Below are positions 1 through 12,100 of a stretch of 48,191 nt of DNA, piece after piece. This DNA comes from Desulfovibrio sp. (GTDB taxonomy: Bacteria > Desulfobacterota > Desulfovibrionia > Desulfovibrionales > Desulfovibrionaceae): assembly GCA_031290615.1 (NCBI GenBank), contig JAITNF010000083.1:1-48191 (forward strand), given 5' to 3'. The notes under the pieces were generated by a model. That model ran no database searches, was not told the origin of the DNA, and saw only the letters and a list, made by a program, of their open reading frames with translations. The translations under genes and the position numbers were made by a program. Numbering within the stretch: the first letter of the stretch is position 1; every line of letters starts with the position of its first letter.

Positions 1-51
1 CGGCGTATAACCCGGAGTTTAATCCTATATAAAAGAGGTGGAGCAAGATAA

Positions 52-1821
<1,770 letters not shown>

Positions 1822-1879
1822 AGCTGCCCGATTGATTTCGCGGCGCTCGGAAATTTGAATCCACTCTAGAATTCTGGTC

Positions 1880-1912
1880 TTGACAGTGCCAATCTTGCGA
1901 GGTAGTTACTTT
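1880..1912 (+). promoter_or_regulatory. Possible promoter of tRNA-Thr
   Basis: A perfect -35 TTGACA lies at 1880-1885, about 45 bases before the tRNA. The -10 is weak (TAGTTA at 17 bp spacing, or TACTTT slightly further on). Position and spacing suit a tRNA promoter but the match is partial. Confidence 0.33.
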
Positions 1913-1928
1913 AAATTGGACAAAAAAT

Positions 1929-2004
1929 GCCAGCTTAGCTCAGTTGGTAGAGCAGCTGATTCGTAATCAGCAGGTCGAGAGTTCAAATCTCTCAGTTGGC
2001 TCCA
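1929..2004 (+). tRNA. tRNA-Thr (anticodon CGU)
   Basis: A full cloverleaf can be drawn. The acceptor GCCAGCT pairs with AGTTGGC with one G-T wobble. The D arm is GCTC/GAGC. The anticodon stem GCTGA/TCAGC encloses loop TTCGTAA, giving anticodon CGT. The T arm GAGAG/CTCTC encloses TTCAAAT, and a templated CCA ends the gene. It reads ACG codons. Confidence 0.96.
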
Positions 2005-2340
2005 GAAAATTCAGTGAGTTATGTGCATCAAAAGCACATAAACTCCTCTCTTTTTGCCCAAAACAAGGTATAAGGTATTGAAAATCATTTCCCGGACTCC
2101 GTATTCTGATGGCCAATCTCGCCAAGGCGCTCCAGTCTTTGCTGTCCACATTACAAACTTTCAAATACTCCAACAAAACATTGTAACCGGCCTAATATCC
2201 CTTATTTCGACAAATTCGTCCTTGTTGTGGCTTATTCCGCCATGGAGTAAGTGATGTAACATCCTATTTCTTATAGATATAATGATTGAACCGGCATAAC
2301 CAAGGTCTGTCCAACCTTGCAATTCAAGAAGGACAGATTC
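2005..2340. other. Noncoding stretch after tRNA-Thr
   Basis: There are 336 bases with only short unconvincing ORFs on both strands. It lies between a tRNA 3' end and an IS110 relic, where an integrated element might have inserted. I found no direct repeat of the tRNA 3' end in the stretch. Confidence 0.4.
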
Positions 2341-2583
2341 ATGAAAAAAACACTCTATGTCGGTATTGACGTCCACAAAAAAAGCATTTCCATCGCCTGT
2401 GCGTCTGAAGGTTAGAAAATTCGGCAAGATGGAACAATTCAGAATCATATGACAGCGTTGGACGCCGTTACGCGCAAACTGGGCTGCGCCGGGCGAATTC
2501 CGTGCTTTGTTGAAGATTTAACAAGAACTAAAAACGCGGATTCCATCAGAGCACAAGGTATATTCCATATGCCGAATAGATGA
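2341..2583 (+). pseudogene. IS110-family transposase relic
   Basis: The first codons read MKKTLYVGIDVHKKSISIA, the start of an IS110-type DEDD transposase with its first catalytic Asp in GIDVHK. A good ribosome binding site (AAGGA, 2330s) is still present. An in-frame TAG at 2413 interrupts the gene. The same frame then continues as KIRQDGTIQNH and LDAVTRKLG, which matches the next family segment. After about 2520 the similarity is lost, and the Ser-containing C-terminal catalytic region is absent. It is a deleted, inactive remnant. IS110 elements normally lack inverted ends, so its borders cannot be set. Confidence 0.75.
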
Positions 2584-2643
2584 CCGCATTTGTTCCAGTT
2601 GCTTAAAAAAGTCTTGACGCCAATAGCTGGTCTATGGAATTAC

Positions 2644-2671
2644 TTGACATGCGCGCCGGTGAGACTACTCT
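2644..2671 (+). promoter_or_regulatory. Possible promoter upstream of the PxxKW gene
   Basis: A perfect TTGACA (2644-2649) is followed after 16 bases by TACTCT (2666-2671), about 130 bases ahead of the start at 2801. The -35 is strong and the -10 moderate. Confidence 0.3.
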
Positions 2672-2800
2672 GTCTCCCGAATCAGGGCAAATCAAGCTTG
2701 CGCCGTTCCTGCTGGTGTGAGCTGCACAATAAGCTGCGCCAGAGCGTATGTTCGTTTCATTCGCAAAATACTTTAAAGCAAATTCACGAGGTACAAGATT

Positions 2801-3067
2801 ATGATTGATCTGAAAAATGCCGTTAAAACCGCTGACGGCGTCACGCTGAACGGTTTCCTTCTTTCCTCTGTCGTGGAGCAGTGCTCCGGCTGCGACCGCG
2901 TGCGCGGCTTTGAAGAGCAACAATTCTGCTCCAGCTATCCCGAGCCAATCAGTAAATGGACCGGGGGGCGCTGCAATTTTGCCACCCACATCAAAGCGCA
3001 GGCGTCAACCGCCGCAACCAAGATGAACCCACTGAAGGCCTCCAAACGCGCCGCCAAAGGACGTTAG
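2801..3067 (+). CDS. PxxKW family cysteine-rich protein
   Basis: A small protein of 88 residues with CSGC (residues 28-31), two further cysteines, and the signature PEPISKW followed by a basic C-terminus (NPLKASKRAAKGR). This pattern belongs to the PxxKW cysteine-rich family, common in Desulfovibrio-like bacteria and of unknown function. The four cysteines suggest metal binding, which is inference. The start has GAGG at a suitable distance. The gene is intact; its TAG stop lies inside the left arm of the inverted repeat described next. Confidence 0.75.
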   Translation: MIDLKNAVKTADGVTLNGFLLSSVVEQCSGCDRVRGFEEQQFCSSYPEPISKWTGGRCNFATHIKAQASTAATKMNPLKASKRAAKGR

Positions 3068-3148
3068 AGCGATTTGCACTAGGGAGCCGGGAGGGCCCCG
3101 CTTCAGGCGTTAAAGCCCTGCGGGCATTTCAGGTGTGTAACGCTCTAA
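3064..3148. repeat. Long imperfect inverted repeat between PxxKW gene and mnmG
   Basis: TTAGAGCG (3064-3071) and CGCTCTAA (3141-3148) form perfect 8-bp outer arms of an 85-base element. An internal GCCC-TGC-GGGC hairpin and a GC-rich block lie between them. The left arm includes the TAG stop of the upstream gene. No T tract follows, so it is not a simple intrinsic terminator. It may be a REP/ERIC-like intergenic repeat or an mRNA-stabilising hairpin. Confidence 0.5.
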
Positions 3149-3181
3149 ACCAAATCATTCACTTTTTTAATCGCGGCCACC

Positions 3182-5092
3182 ATGCCTGACGCCATTTTTG
3201 AATGTATCATCACGGGAGGCGGCAACGCCGGCTGCGAAGCCGCCGTTGCGCTGGCCAAACTCGGCCACAGTGTGCTGCTAATCACCGACAATATAGACCG
3301 GTTGGGCTACCTTTCCTGCAATCCAGCCATCGGCGGACTTGCCAAGGGTCATCTTACGCGAGAGATTGATGCCCTTGGCGGTATGATGGGCCTGTGGGCC
3401 GACGCTGCTGGCATACAATTCCGCACGCTCAACCAAAGCAAAGGACCGGCAGTACGCGCTACACGCGCGCAGATTGACCGCGAGGCCTACCGGCACGCTG
3501 TGAGGGAAACTCTTTTCTCCACCCTTGGTCTGCGCGTCTGGCAGGACACAGTGACAGCCGTCACAAGTGACGACAGCCGCGCCACAGGCGTGACCACCGC
3601 CCAAGGGCTCACCTTTGCCGCCCGTCATGTTCTGCTGACTACCGGCACATTTCTGAATGGCCGCATCCATATCGGCCTCAACAATCTCCCCGGCGGACGC
3701 CTAGGGGACGCACCGGCCATCGGTCTTTCCCAAAGCCTGCGGGACTTGGGACTCAGCCTTGGGCGCCTGAAAACAGGCACACCACCCCGTATCCTGCGTT
3801 CTTCTATCGACTTTTCCCGTCTTCATGAACAGCCGGGAGATACGCCCCCGCCACGCTTTAGTTTCCACGGTCCCGGCCCCACGCTACCGCAACTGCCCTG
3901 CCACATTACCTGGACAAATCCGGCGACACACAACATCATCCGACAAGCCTTCGACAGATCGCCCCTGTTTACCGGCGTCATTAAGGGCACTGGAGCGCGT
4001 TACTGCCCTTCCGTTGAAGACAAGGTAGCCCGTTTTCCCGACAGAGAGCGCCACCAGATATTTCTGGAACCCGAGGGTCTGGATAGCGCGGAAATTTACA
4101 CCAACGGCATTCCCACATCCCTGCCCGTGGAGATACAGGATGCCCTGCTGCACTCCATTGCCGGTCTTGAACATTGCGTCATGGTGCGGCCGGGCTATGC
4201 CATTGAATATGACTACGCCGACCCCGTGCAGCTAAAACCCACTCTAGAGAGCAAAAACGTGCCCGACCTCTGGCTTGCCGGCCAAATCAACGGAACTTCT
4301 GGCTATGAGGAAGCGGCAGCCCAAGGCTTGTGGGCAGCCCTGAACATTTCCGGCGCGCTGCGGGGCAAGGGCCCCTTTCTTCCGGGCCGAGAATGCGCTT
4401 ACATGGCCGTGCTGACGGACGACCTCACAACCCGCGGCACACAAGAGCCCTACCGCATGTTCACCTCCCGCGCGGAATACCGCCTCATCCTGCGTGAGGA
4501 CAATGCCGACCAGCGTCTGACGCCACCTGGACGCCAGGCGGGCCTTGTGGACGACGCCCACTGGTGGCTTTATTGCGATAAGGAAAAATCCTGCACAAAT
4601 TTCGGACGAACCCTTTCGGGAATACGCATTCCTGCCGATAAGCAGATGGGTGAAGTATTACGCCCCGGCCTGACCCTGGAAGAAATCTTGCGACGCCCGG
4701 ACATTGACATAGACAGACTCTACAATCTGCTGGACACGGAGGAAACACGGCAAATCCAAGCTGCCCTTGCGGCCGCCTTGGAGTGTTGTGATACTACGGC
4801 GCAGGAACGCGTGTTGACTGATATAAAATATGCCGGTTATCTGGAACGGGAAAAACGTCACATTGCCCGCACGGCAAAAAGGGAAAGCATGCTCTTGCCC
4901 CTGAACATCAATTATGCCAGAGTAGCGGGGCTCTCTCTGGAAGTGCGGGAAAAACTGAACCGGGTGCGCCCGTTCAACCTGGGACAAGCTGGCCGTATTC
5001 CCGGGGTAACGCCGGCGGCCGTCAGTTGCCTTGAGATACACTTGCACAAAGTAGGGCTTCTGTGTCCTTTTATTTATAATGCGTCACTGTAA
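3182..5092 (+). CDS. mnmG: tRNA uridine-5-carboxymethylaminomethyl modification enzyme MnmG (GidA)
   Basis: With MnmE it installs cmnm5 at U34 of certain tRNAs, using FAD and methylene-tetrahydrofolate or glycine, in the cytoplasm. The N-terminal FAD dinucleotide fold is visible as [11 protein letters not shown] (residues 11-21), followed by [14 protein letters not shown] and LKTGTPPRI. The length of 636 residues is normal. The C-terminal region ([14 protein letters not shown]) is the MnmE- and tRNA-binding helical domain. The ATG at 3182 gives the expected N-terminus, though its ribosome binding site is weak. The gene is intact between two decayed regions, as expected for an essential-like housekeeping gene. 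mnmE is not in the window. Confidence 0.95.
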   Translation: MPDAIFECIITGGGNAGCEAAVALAKLGHSVLLITDNIDRLGYLSCNPAIGGLAKGHLTREIDALGGMMGLWADAAGIQFRTLNQSKGPAVRATRAQIDREAYRHAVRETLFSTLGLRVWQDTVTAVTSDDSRATGVTTAQGLTFAARHVLLTTGTFLNGRIHIGLNNLPGGRLGDAPAIGLSQSLRDLGLSLGRLKTGTPPRILRSSIDFSRLHEQPGDTPPPRFSFHGPGPTLPQLPCHITWTNPATHNIIRQAFDRSPLFTGVIKGTGARYCPSVEDKVARFPDRERHQIFLEPEGLDSAEIYTNGIPTSLPVEIQDALLHSIAGLEHCVMVRPGYAIEYDYADPVQLKPTLESKNVPDLWLAGQINGTSGYEEAAAQGLWAALNISGALRGKGPFLPGRECAYMAVLTDDLTTRGTQEPYRMFTSRAEYRLILREDNADQRLTPPGRQAGLVDDAHWWLYCDKEKSCTNFGRTLSGIRIPADKQMGEVLRPGLTLEEILRRPDIDIDRLYNLLDTEETRQIQAALAAALECCDTTAQERVLTDIKYAGYLEREKRHIARTAKRESMLLPLNINYARVAGLSLEVREKLNRVRPFNLGQAGRIPGVTPAAVSCLEIHLHKVGLLCPFIYNASL

Positions 5093-5560
5093 ACAGCTTC
5101 TGCTGTTCAGATTCAGGCGCGGCAAGAGCCGTAGCGATGGCGTCGCTGTGGGGACATACTCTTCATGCCGCTGCAAAAGCCGTATATAATCCTGCAATTT
5201 TAACGCCCCACATGGGTGGATTTGCTCTCTCCGTCCATCCCATTCATCCATCCTTTCGTAAGATAAATTATGTATAATAACATAGTTATCAACAAATTTT
5301 TTATCAAAAATTCCCGGTTTGGATAAGTTCGTTGCTTTTGTTGAGACATCTTTGTACTATGACCACATGAACACGACAACATGCTGAAAATACAACAAAA
5401 TCAAATTTGAAAGCGTCTTCTGCCGCGTCAAACGCGAACCTCCGTCAATACGCCCCACGTATCTGCAGGACAAAATACACGCGACACCAATTGTAAAACG
5501 TATCATCGGGCCTGCTTTCCGCCCTCAAGGCGGAACTGCTGAAGACCCCAGCAGGCCACA
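5093..5560. other. Noncoding stretch between mnmG and integrase relic
   Basis: About 470 bases with no convincing coding frame. The part from about 5230 to 5400 is AT-rich. From about 5400 on, short fragments could be the lost N-terminal part of the following integrase, but I cannot show it. Confidence 0.4.
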
Positions 5561-5999
5561 TCAAAACACAAAAAAGCGCTAAGGCCAAACTACGTAAACT
5601 GTTGGCTGGGCAGACCCAACATTTTCAACTTCATGTGCTCCGCCGTCAACAGAGCCATTGCCACCGGCCTGTGGAGCGGCAGCAATTCCCTGTCCACCAA
5701 AGAGGCGTGTCTGGCAGATGGTCAAGATCAACAACGCCAGATTGCGCTTTTTTACTCCCAAGGAAGCCAAAGATTTGCTTGCCGAGCTTGAAACCGTCAA
5801 TCCGCAGCTCTGTGACATGACCATGCTGTCTCTCCGCACCGGATTACGGGCCACGAAAATTTTCAAGCTCAAAGGCCAGGACGTTGATGCCCACGCGCAT
5901 ATTCTGTACATAATTGAAAAGGGAGGAAAGCTGGCCCCCGTACGCATACCTGAAGACATGATCGCCATGCGGCATACAAAAGAGCGCCTTTGGTATTAG
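5561..5999 (+). pseudogene. Tyrosine recombinase (integrase) relic
   Basis: Two adjacent frames together read like part of a phage or ICE tyrosine integrase. One frame gives NFMCSAVNRAIATGLWSGSN. The next gives VKINNARLRFFTPKEAKDLLAEL and then MTMLSLRTGLRATKIFKLKGQD, the region holding the first catalytic Arg (family motif TGLRxxEI). A frameshift near 5720 separates them. The frame ends at 5999 before the His-x-x-Arg and Tyr catalytic motifs, so the enzyme is dead. It suggests that an element once integrated nearby, possibly at a tRNA. Confidence 0.7.
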
Positions 6000-6022
6000 G
6001 AGATGATTCGGAACCACCACCA

Positions 6023-6574
6023 TCAGCTTGGCCAGAAAAATCCGCGTTTGGATTCCATGATGCTCGCCCTGCAGGCCATCGTTTTCTCGCGCCCACAACA
6101 CATGATCAAAAACGCCGTGCCCTCCTGAATACACTTCGCCAGACCATATCTTCCTAGTGCGACCGCAAGGTCACATAAAGAAGCATTCCCCAGAGCGATA
6201 TGGGAACCATCATAACGCGATGGCACATGATGGGTATTGAAACGTTCGTTATAAAGATTGGCCACCTCTCGCGCCTCTCGTCGTCCGTCAATCAATTTCT
6301 GATCCACCACTTTGACCGGATTGTCGTTCCCGTCGCCGCAGGCCATCAATGCGGCTTTCATCGGCATCGGCTTTTTCCGCGTTGATCAGTTCCCGCAAAC
6401 TGTCAAAAAATCGTAGGGATCACCGCCGCCTTCCCCTAATAGACTCAGAGACTTGGCCAGAAAATAGTTTCGGGTTTAGCATTTTCGACGCGCAGGCGTT
6501 CCATGTGATCCGCCATCACCACGTCAAAGCTGAACGTCAACTAGCAGGGATCGTATTTCTGTTTGCGTTTAGCC
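6023..6574 (-). pseudogene. Unidentified frame-broken relic
   Basis: Reading right to left, the minus strand begins MAKRKQKYDPC then a stop, and continues as DVVMADHMERLRVENAKPE. It then changes frame to ELINAEKADADESRIDGLRRR and again to a 114-residue open stretch ending in KRGFFWPS. The pieces have amino acid content like real protein but are spread over three frames. I do not recognise the family. Its neighbours (integrase and conjugation-like relics) suggest prophage or ICE origin, which is inference. Confidence 0.35.
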
Positions 6575-6795
6575 ATTATTTATCCACTGTTATCACCTGG
6601 ATAGACCGCCTTTTTCTTTTCAAAGGCCAGGGCGGAAACATTAATGTTATCTGGCACTTGACAGTCATCTTCGTCATTTTCATGTCCATATTCCCACCTC
6701 CTCTTTTTTGTTCCTTGTTTACCTTGTATTCCTTGCTCAAGAGAAAGGGAAGAGGCGAAAAAGGAGGATGGTCAAGAAGGAAGTCGGTTTTTCGT

Positions 6796-6993
6796 TCACA
6801 GGATGCCCTTAGTAATTTGCCTGATAATATCCTCCACTTCTTTCGCCGGGAGAGGGTTAAGGGTTATGGGAGCGACTTTGAACTTCCCGAATTTCTGCTG
6901 CCGCTTTCAGCGCACGACGTTTCCGAATCCATAAAACGAACGAGCGGAATCAGCAGTGGGCAGGAATCCCAAAACCGCAATCCTCGTGGACAT
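6796..6993 (-). pseudogene. Small relic with one in-frame stop
   Basis: A 66-codon frame starts MSTRIAVLGFLPTADSARSF and ends PAKEVEDIIRQITKGIL. A single TGA lies at codon 29. Both halves look protein-like and stay in the same frame, so this may be one short gene with a nonsense mutation. I do not recognise the family. It sits just downstream of the CPYC protein relic on the same strand, so they may have shared an operon in a mobile element. Confidence 0.35.
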
Positions 6994-7179
6994 GATGTGA
7001 AAAGAGCATCACCCATGTCTGCCAGAATGCAGACAATTGATACCGCAAATGAACCAACGCCAAAGATGCACAGACAATCCCGTATCAGACACAAAACAGT
7101 GTTGAGGCTATGGGGTCTAAGTCAATGGCCTTTTATATGCGCCTTGATGCATGAGCAGAGAGCGAAGGGAAGGTATCTG

Positions 7180-7932
7180 TACGTCTAATGGCAGAAAAAA
7201 CGGCGCTAAAGCATATCCAATGCCAAGATATGTTAAGCTAAGCATGTGACACAGACTATAACCGGAGCGAGCCTTTTTCGCCAGTTCCAGGGCCGGACGC
7301 AGTTGCGCGGCGAAAATAACAAACCCCGCACCCAAGTGGGCGTGGTGGAAATGCGCGAGAGCGCGGTGGCAATGTCCTGGGCGGCAATATCCTGATTGAT
7401 GCTGGCGGAAGATTCCGTGCTGACGACTTCCATAAAGACTTCCGGGATAATGGCCGCTTTCTGCACAGCCATGATAGGGCATGGACAGGCTGAGTTTATT
7501 TTTGGGAATAACTTTGTCCCAAAACAGATTGGCCGCGTTGACGAAGAATTTTTTGAACGCCTCGTAGCTCAGGGCTTTTTTCAGCGACTCGCTGTATTCC
7601 CGCGACGGAATATGCCGCACGATGATGCAGACATACGCGTTTTCCCTTTGCGCCAGCACCTGCTACTGAATACCGCAATAGGGGCATTCAAGATTCGCCC
7701 AATATTCGGCAATATCACCTTGAAAATCTTTCACAGGCCGTTCGTCCAGACACGTCCGAGCCTCAAGCCCTTCGCCGGGCCGGTAAGGGAGCACAAAATC
7801 CTTGTTTACTTCCGCCCTGACGCGGGCCTCGACGAACACACGATCAGCTTTGGCAGATTGAGCAGGATATACTCCGAAAAAGACGAACAACAATAGAAAC
7901 AGCCAAATTGACACACTAAGCAGCCTTGTCAT
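7180..7932 (-). pseudogene. Secreted thioredoxin-fold (DsbA/conjugation-type) protein relic
   Basis: The ATG at 7932 has a strong AGGAG site. It encodes a signal peptide (MTRLLSVSIWLFLLLFVFF, cleavage near AQSAKA) and then reaches ANLECPYCGIQ, a CPYC thioredoxin-like active site. A TAG at 7663 follows directly. Past the stop the same frame continues as VLAQRENAYVCIIVRHIPSR and further for about 60 residues. Frame changes near 7470 and 7310 break the rest. Periplasmic CxxC proteins of this size occur in conjugative elements and as Dsb-like oxidoreductases; I cannot choose between them. The amber codon two residues after CPYC makes the normal product non-functional unless it is read through. 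Confidence 0.55.
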
Positions 7933-8487
7933 AAGAACACTCCTGTCCAAGTTGGAGCATTTGAGGCACACTAAGCGATCTTTTTTCCCACTGTAGTCGA
8001 AAGCGTCTTCCTTGACCGAAAAACCCGACGTGCTGACAACGGTACTATGGTCAGTCAGCCTGTCTGTCTGCGTAGCAGTTTCCAAGTTTTTTCAGCATGT
8101 TGTAACTTCATAAAATTTTGATAGCATCCTGTGTGGAGCAAGCGGATGGCAGAGCAAGACAAATTTTTTTCCAAAAACATATCGATGTTGCAGCCATGCA
8201 CTTTTTCACAGCTGGTATCCTTGCCAGAAAATTCAGGCGGCATGAAATTCCCCTGATTTTTTCAGGGAAACGTTGATGGAGTGAATGCCTCTGATGACCA
8301 CTCCTTCCATGAGAAAAAACATGTATTCAGTCAGTATAGCTGATTTCCAAAAATCAGACAACTTGCTATGGTGGACGCCAAATGGACGCGTGACCGAGGG
8401 CGAAAACCGTGACGGACCCCGCCGGAACAGGGATTGTAGCATGAAAATGACAAACGGAAAACGATCTGCTCTTTGACCTTCTCATCA
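7933..8487. other. Noncoding stretch with two short perfect hairpins
   Basis: Over 500 bases with no convincing gene. It holds CCCTGA-TTTTT-TCAGGG at 8251-8267 and CTGATTT-CCAA-AAATCAG at 8340-8357. Neither is followed by a T run. They may be regulatory or remnants of the decayed element. Confidence 0.4.
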
Positions 8488-9093
8488 ATGGAACTATTTT
8501 TTTATGATATAGCGCGTCCGCTCGGAAAAGACGAGTTGGCTCTTGTCACTAGGGCGCGCAAGGAATATGCGGGAAAATACCGCTTCCCGGAAGACAGGGC
8601 CAGATGCCTCGCTGCCGGTTTTCTGTTGCGCAGCTGCCTGAATCTTGATGATGAAATGTTGAAGTTCGGCACGGCCGGCAAACCTTGCGCAAAAATAGAA
8701 AAACTCCCCTTTTTCAATTTGTCTCATGCTGGCGATTACGTTGTGCTGGCAACCGCCCAGAATGAAGTAGGCGTGGATATTGAACCTGTTCATGCTTATG
8801 AGGACGCTGTGGCGGAGCGATGCCTTACTCCTGAAGAACATGCTTGGCGGAAGCGGCGGGGCGGAAAATGGGCGTTTTATAAACTTTGGACGGCCAAAGA
8901 AAGCGTCATGAAGGCTACCGGGAAAGGGTTTACTCTTCCTCCGGAAAGTTTTTGCATCTTACCTGTCGATGATTCCGCGCATGTAATAGAAAGAAGATCA
9001 TGGTATCTCGACTGGCTGTATGTTGAATGTCATATTGTATGTGTTGCAGTGGAAAATGAAAGAGAACATATTGCCGTGAGTTTTCTCAGATAA
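8488..9093 (+). CDS. 4'-phosphopantetheinyl transferase (Sfp/AcpT type)
   Basis: Transfers phosphopantetheine from CoA to a serine of acyl or peptidyl carrier proteins. Family motifs appear in order: FFNLSHAGDY (residues 75-84), GVDIEPV (95-101) with the Mg-binding acidic residues, and KLWTAKESVMKATGKG (132-147) with the catalytic Glu and Lys. At 201 residues it fits the two-lobed Sfp class rather than the short AcpS class. The ORF track uses a TTG at 8473; the ATG at 8488 is more likely, although neither has a clear ribosome binding site. There is no polyketide or non-ribosomal peptide cluster nearby, so the target is probably the fatty acid carrier protein, which is inference. Confidence 0.85.
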   Translation: MELFFYDIARPLGKDELALVTRARKEYAGKYRFPEDRARCLAAGFLLRSCLNLDDEMLKFGTAGKPCAKIEKLPFFNLSHAGDYVVLATAQNEVGVDIEPVHAYEDAVAERCLTPEEHAWRKRRGGKWAFYKLWTAKESVMKATGKGFTLPPESFCILPVDDSAHVIERRSWYLDWLYVECHIVCVAVENEREHIAVSFLR

Positions 9094-9135
9094 CACAGTC
9101 TGGCGCTCTGTGCGCAAACCGCGTAGCCGCCCTTG

Positions 9136-12100
9136 TCAGATTTGCACCGGCCCGACAATTTCCCCGTTTCCGACAGGACGGAAACCAGTGCGCAACCGTA
9201 GACGATCAAGGCACAGGAACACCACCGGGGTGGTGTAGAGCGTCAGAAGCTGACTCACAATAAGCCCGCCCACAATGGTCACGCCGAGGGGTGTACGCAA
9301 TTCCGCTCCGTCACCTCTACCCAAAGCAAGAGGCATAGCGCCCAGAATGGTGGCGGCCGTGGTCATCATGATAGGCCGGAAGCGTAGCAGGCATGCCTCA
9401 AAAATGGCATTTTTCGGCAGCAGCCCGCGCGTGCGTTCAGCTTCCAAGGCAAAATCCACCATCAGGATGGCGTTCTTTTTCACAATACCGCAGAGCAGCA
9501 ACAAGCCTATCAGTGCAATAACCGTAAATTCCATACCGAAAAGCATGAGGGCAAGCATCGCCCCGCCGCCGGCTGAAGGCAGGGTGGAGAGTATGGTTAT
9601 GGGGTGGATGAGACTTTCGTAGAGTATGCCCAGCACGATATAGAGCGCTACGAGGGCTGCCAAAAAAAGAACAATCTGGTCCGCCGCCGCATCGCTGTGA
9701 AGTTTGGCCATGCCCTGAAAACTGCCAATGATGTCGCCCGGCATGGCAAGCTGCACACGTGTGGCTTCAATGACCTCCTGCGCCTGCGAGAGAGCGACCC
9801 CCGGCGCGAGATTGAAGGAAATGGTGACGGCGGCAAATTGCCCCTGATGAGCCACGGACATGGGCGCGAAGCCCAGTCTCGCCTCCGCGACGGCCGTGAG
9901 CGGCACAAGTCCGGACTTGCCCGGCAGGAGCACCTTCTCCAGCGCGCTCGCGTCTTCAAGCCATTTGGGGTTGTATTCCAGCACCACCCGGTACTGGTTT
10001 TTATCCTCGTATATGGCGGAGACCTGCCGCTGACCAAAGGAGTTGTTCAGGGCCTCGTCCACGCTACTCATGGAAAGGCCGAAGCGGGCCAGCGAGTCGC
10101 GGTTCACCGTGAGCATGGTCTGCAGACCGCGTTCCTCAATATCGCTGTCCACATCTAAGAATATGGGATGCTGCGCTAGTTCGAGCTGAAGACGGCGGCC
10201 TTGAGCACGCAATTCCGACAGGGTATCAGCCTGGAGGGTGTACTGGTATTGCGAGCGGGAGCCGCGCCCGCCCATCATGATGTCCTGGCCTGGCTGCAAA
10301 AAAATCTGGATCCCCGGCTCAGCGGAGAGTTTGCCGCGTAGTCGTCCTATAACCTCCTGCGCGCTGATTTTGCGCTCTTCCAGAGGCTTCAGGACGACAA
10401 AGACCCCGCCTCCGTTACGGCCGCCGGAAATATGGGCGGAAACCTGCGCCACGGCCGGATCCTTCTTGATGATATCCACAAGTAGCGTCAGTTTGTCGCG
10501 CATGGCCTGATAAGACGCGCTCTGGTCGGCCAGTATGCCGCCCATGATCACGCCCGTGTCCTGTTGCGGGAAAAAACCCTTGGGAATCACAATATACAAG
10601 TACACATTCCCAGCTATCATTAAGGCAAAACCTGTCATCACAAGACGCGGATGCCGCAACACCGCCTCAAGACTTTTGGCGTAGCCGCACAGCAGGCGTT
10701 GCGGCATGGAAGCAAGACGTTTTTTCATCCGGACAAACAAAACTGACCGGCAAGGCCCGGCGTTTCCTCCCCTTTCCGCCAGCGGAGTTCTCAGCAGGCG
10801 GGCGCACATCATGGGTGTGGTGGAGAGGGAAATCAGCATGGAGATGAGCACGGCCGCCGTCAACACCACGGCGAATTCCCTGAACAAGCGTCCCACAACT
10901 CCTCCCATGAAGAGAATGGGCGCAAAGACCGCCACAAGAGACAGGGAAATGGAAACCACGGTAAAACCAACTTCCTGCGAGCCGCGCAGGGCGGCCATCA
11001 GGGGGGAGTCGCCAGCCTCAATGCGCCGGGTGATGTTTTCCAGCACCACAATGGCGTCGTCCACCACAAAACCAGTGGATACAGTCAGAGCCATGAGGGA
11101 GAAATTGTCCAAGCTGTAGTCGCACAGATACATGATGCCGAAGGTGGCGATGATTGAAACCGGCACGGCCACGGCGGGCACAGCTGTAGCCCACGCGGAG
11201 CCGAGAAAGAAAAAAACCACCAGAACTACCAGGACGATGGAAATGAGAAGGCTTTTTTCCACCTCGCGCAGGGAGGCGCGTATGGTCACGGACCTGTCCA
11301 TGCGTTCCTCAAGGCGCGCCCCGCCCGGCAGCCAAGCCTGAAGGTCGGGCATCATGGCCTTGATCTGATCCACCGTATCTATGATGTTGGCTCCCGGCGC
11401 GCGGGACACAATGAGCAGTATGGCGGGGATGCCGTTGACCACAGCCATGTTGCGCACGTCTTGGGAGGAGTCGCTCACTTCGGCGACGTCCGCAAGGCGG
11501 ATGATGCGGCCACCTTTTTGCCCCACCACAACATGGCGATATTCATCGGCTTTTTGAAGCTGATCGTGCGCACCCACAAGCCAGCAGACCGAGTCGTTTT
11601 CCAGTATCCCTTTGGGCAGATAGACGTTGGCCGCCGTAATGGCCTGCCGCACGTCTTCCATGACAAGACCCGCCGCCGCCAGCGCGCCAGGATTCACGTC
11701 CACCCGCACGGCGGGCAGCGCGCCGCCGCCCACCAGCACTTCTCCCACGCCTGGGATCTGAGAAATTTTCTGGGCCAGCACAGTGGAGGCCGAATCATAG
11801 AGCTGGGCGCGGGTCAACACGCTGGAGGTGACGGAAAGTATCATGATGGGCGCTCCCGAAGGGTTGACCTTGCGCCAGGACGGGTTGGACGGCATGGAGG
11901 GCAAGGTGGAACGCGCCGCGTTGATGGCCCCCTGCACGTCGCGGGCTGCGCCGTCTGTGTTGCGGTCAAGATCAAACTGCAGAATCACGCTGGTGGAGCC
12001 GAGGCTGCTGGAGGACGTCATTTCCGTGATGGCGGCTATACGTCCGAGCGCCCGCTCCAGTGGCGTCGCCACGGTGGAGGCCATGGTTTCCGGACTTGCG

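Noticed and set aside
6349-7188. 279-codon plus-strand ORF
   Set aside because: Its content is not protein-like, it has no recognisable family, and minus-strand relics (MAKRKQK and MSTRIAVLGF) account for much of the region better.
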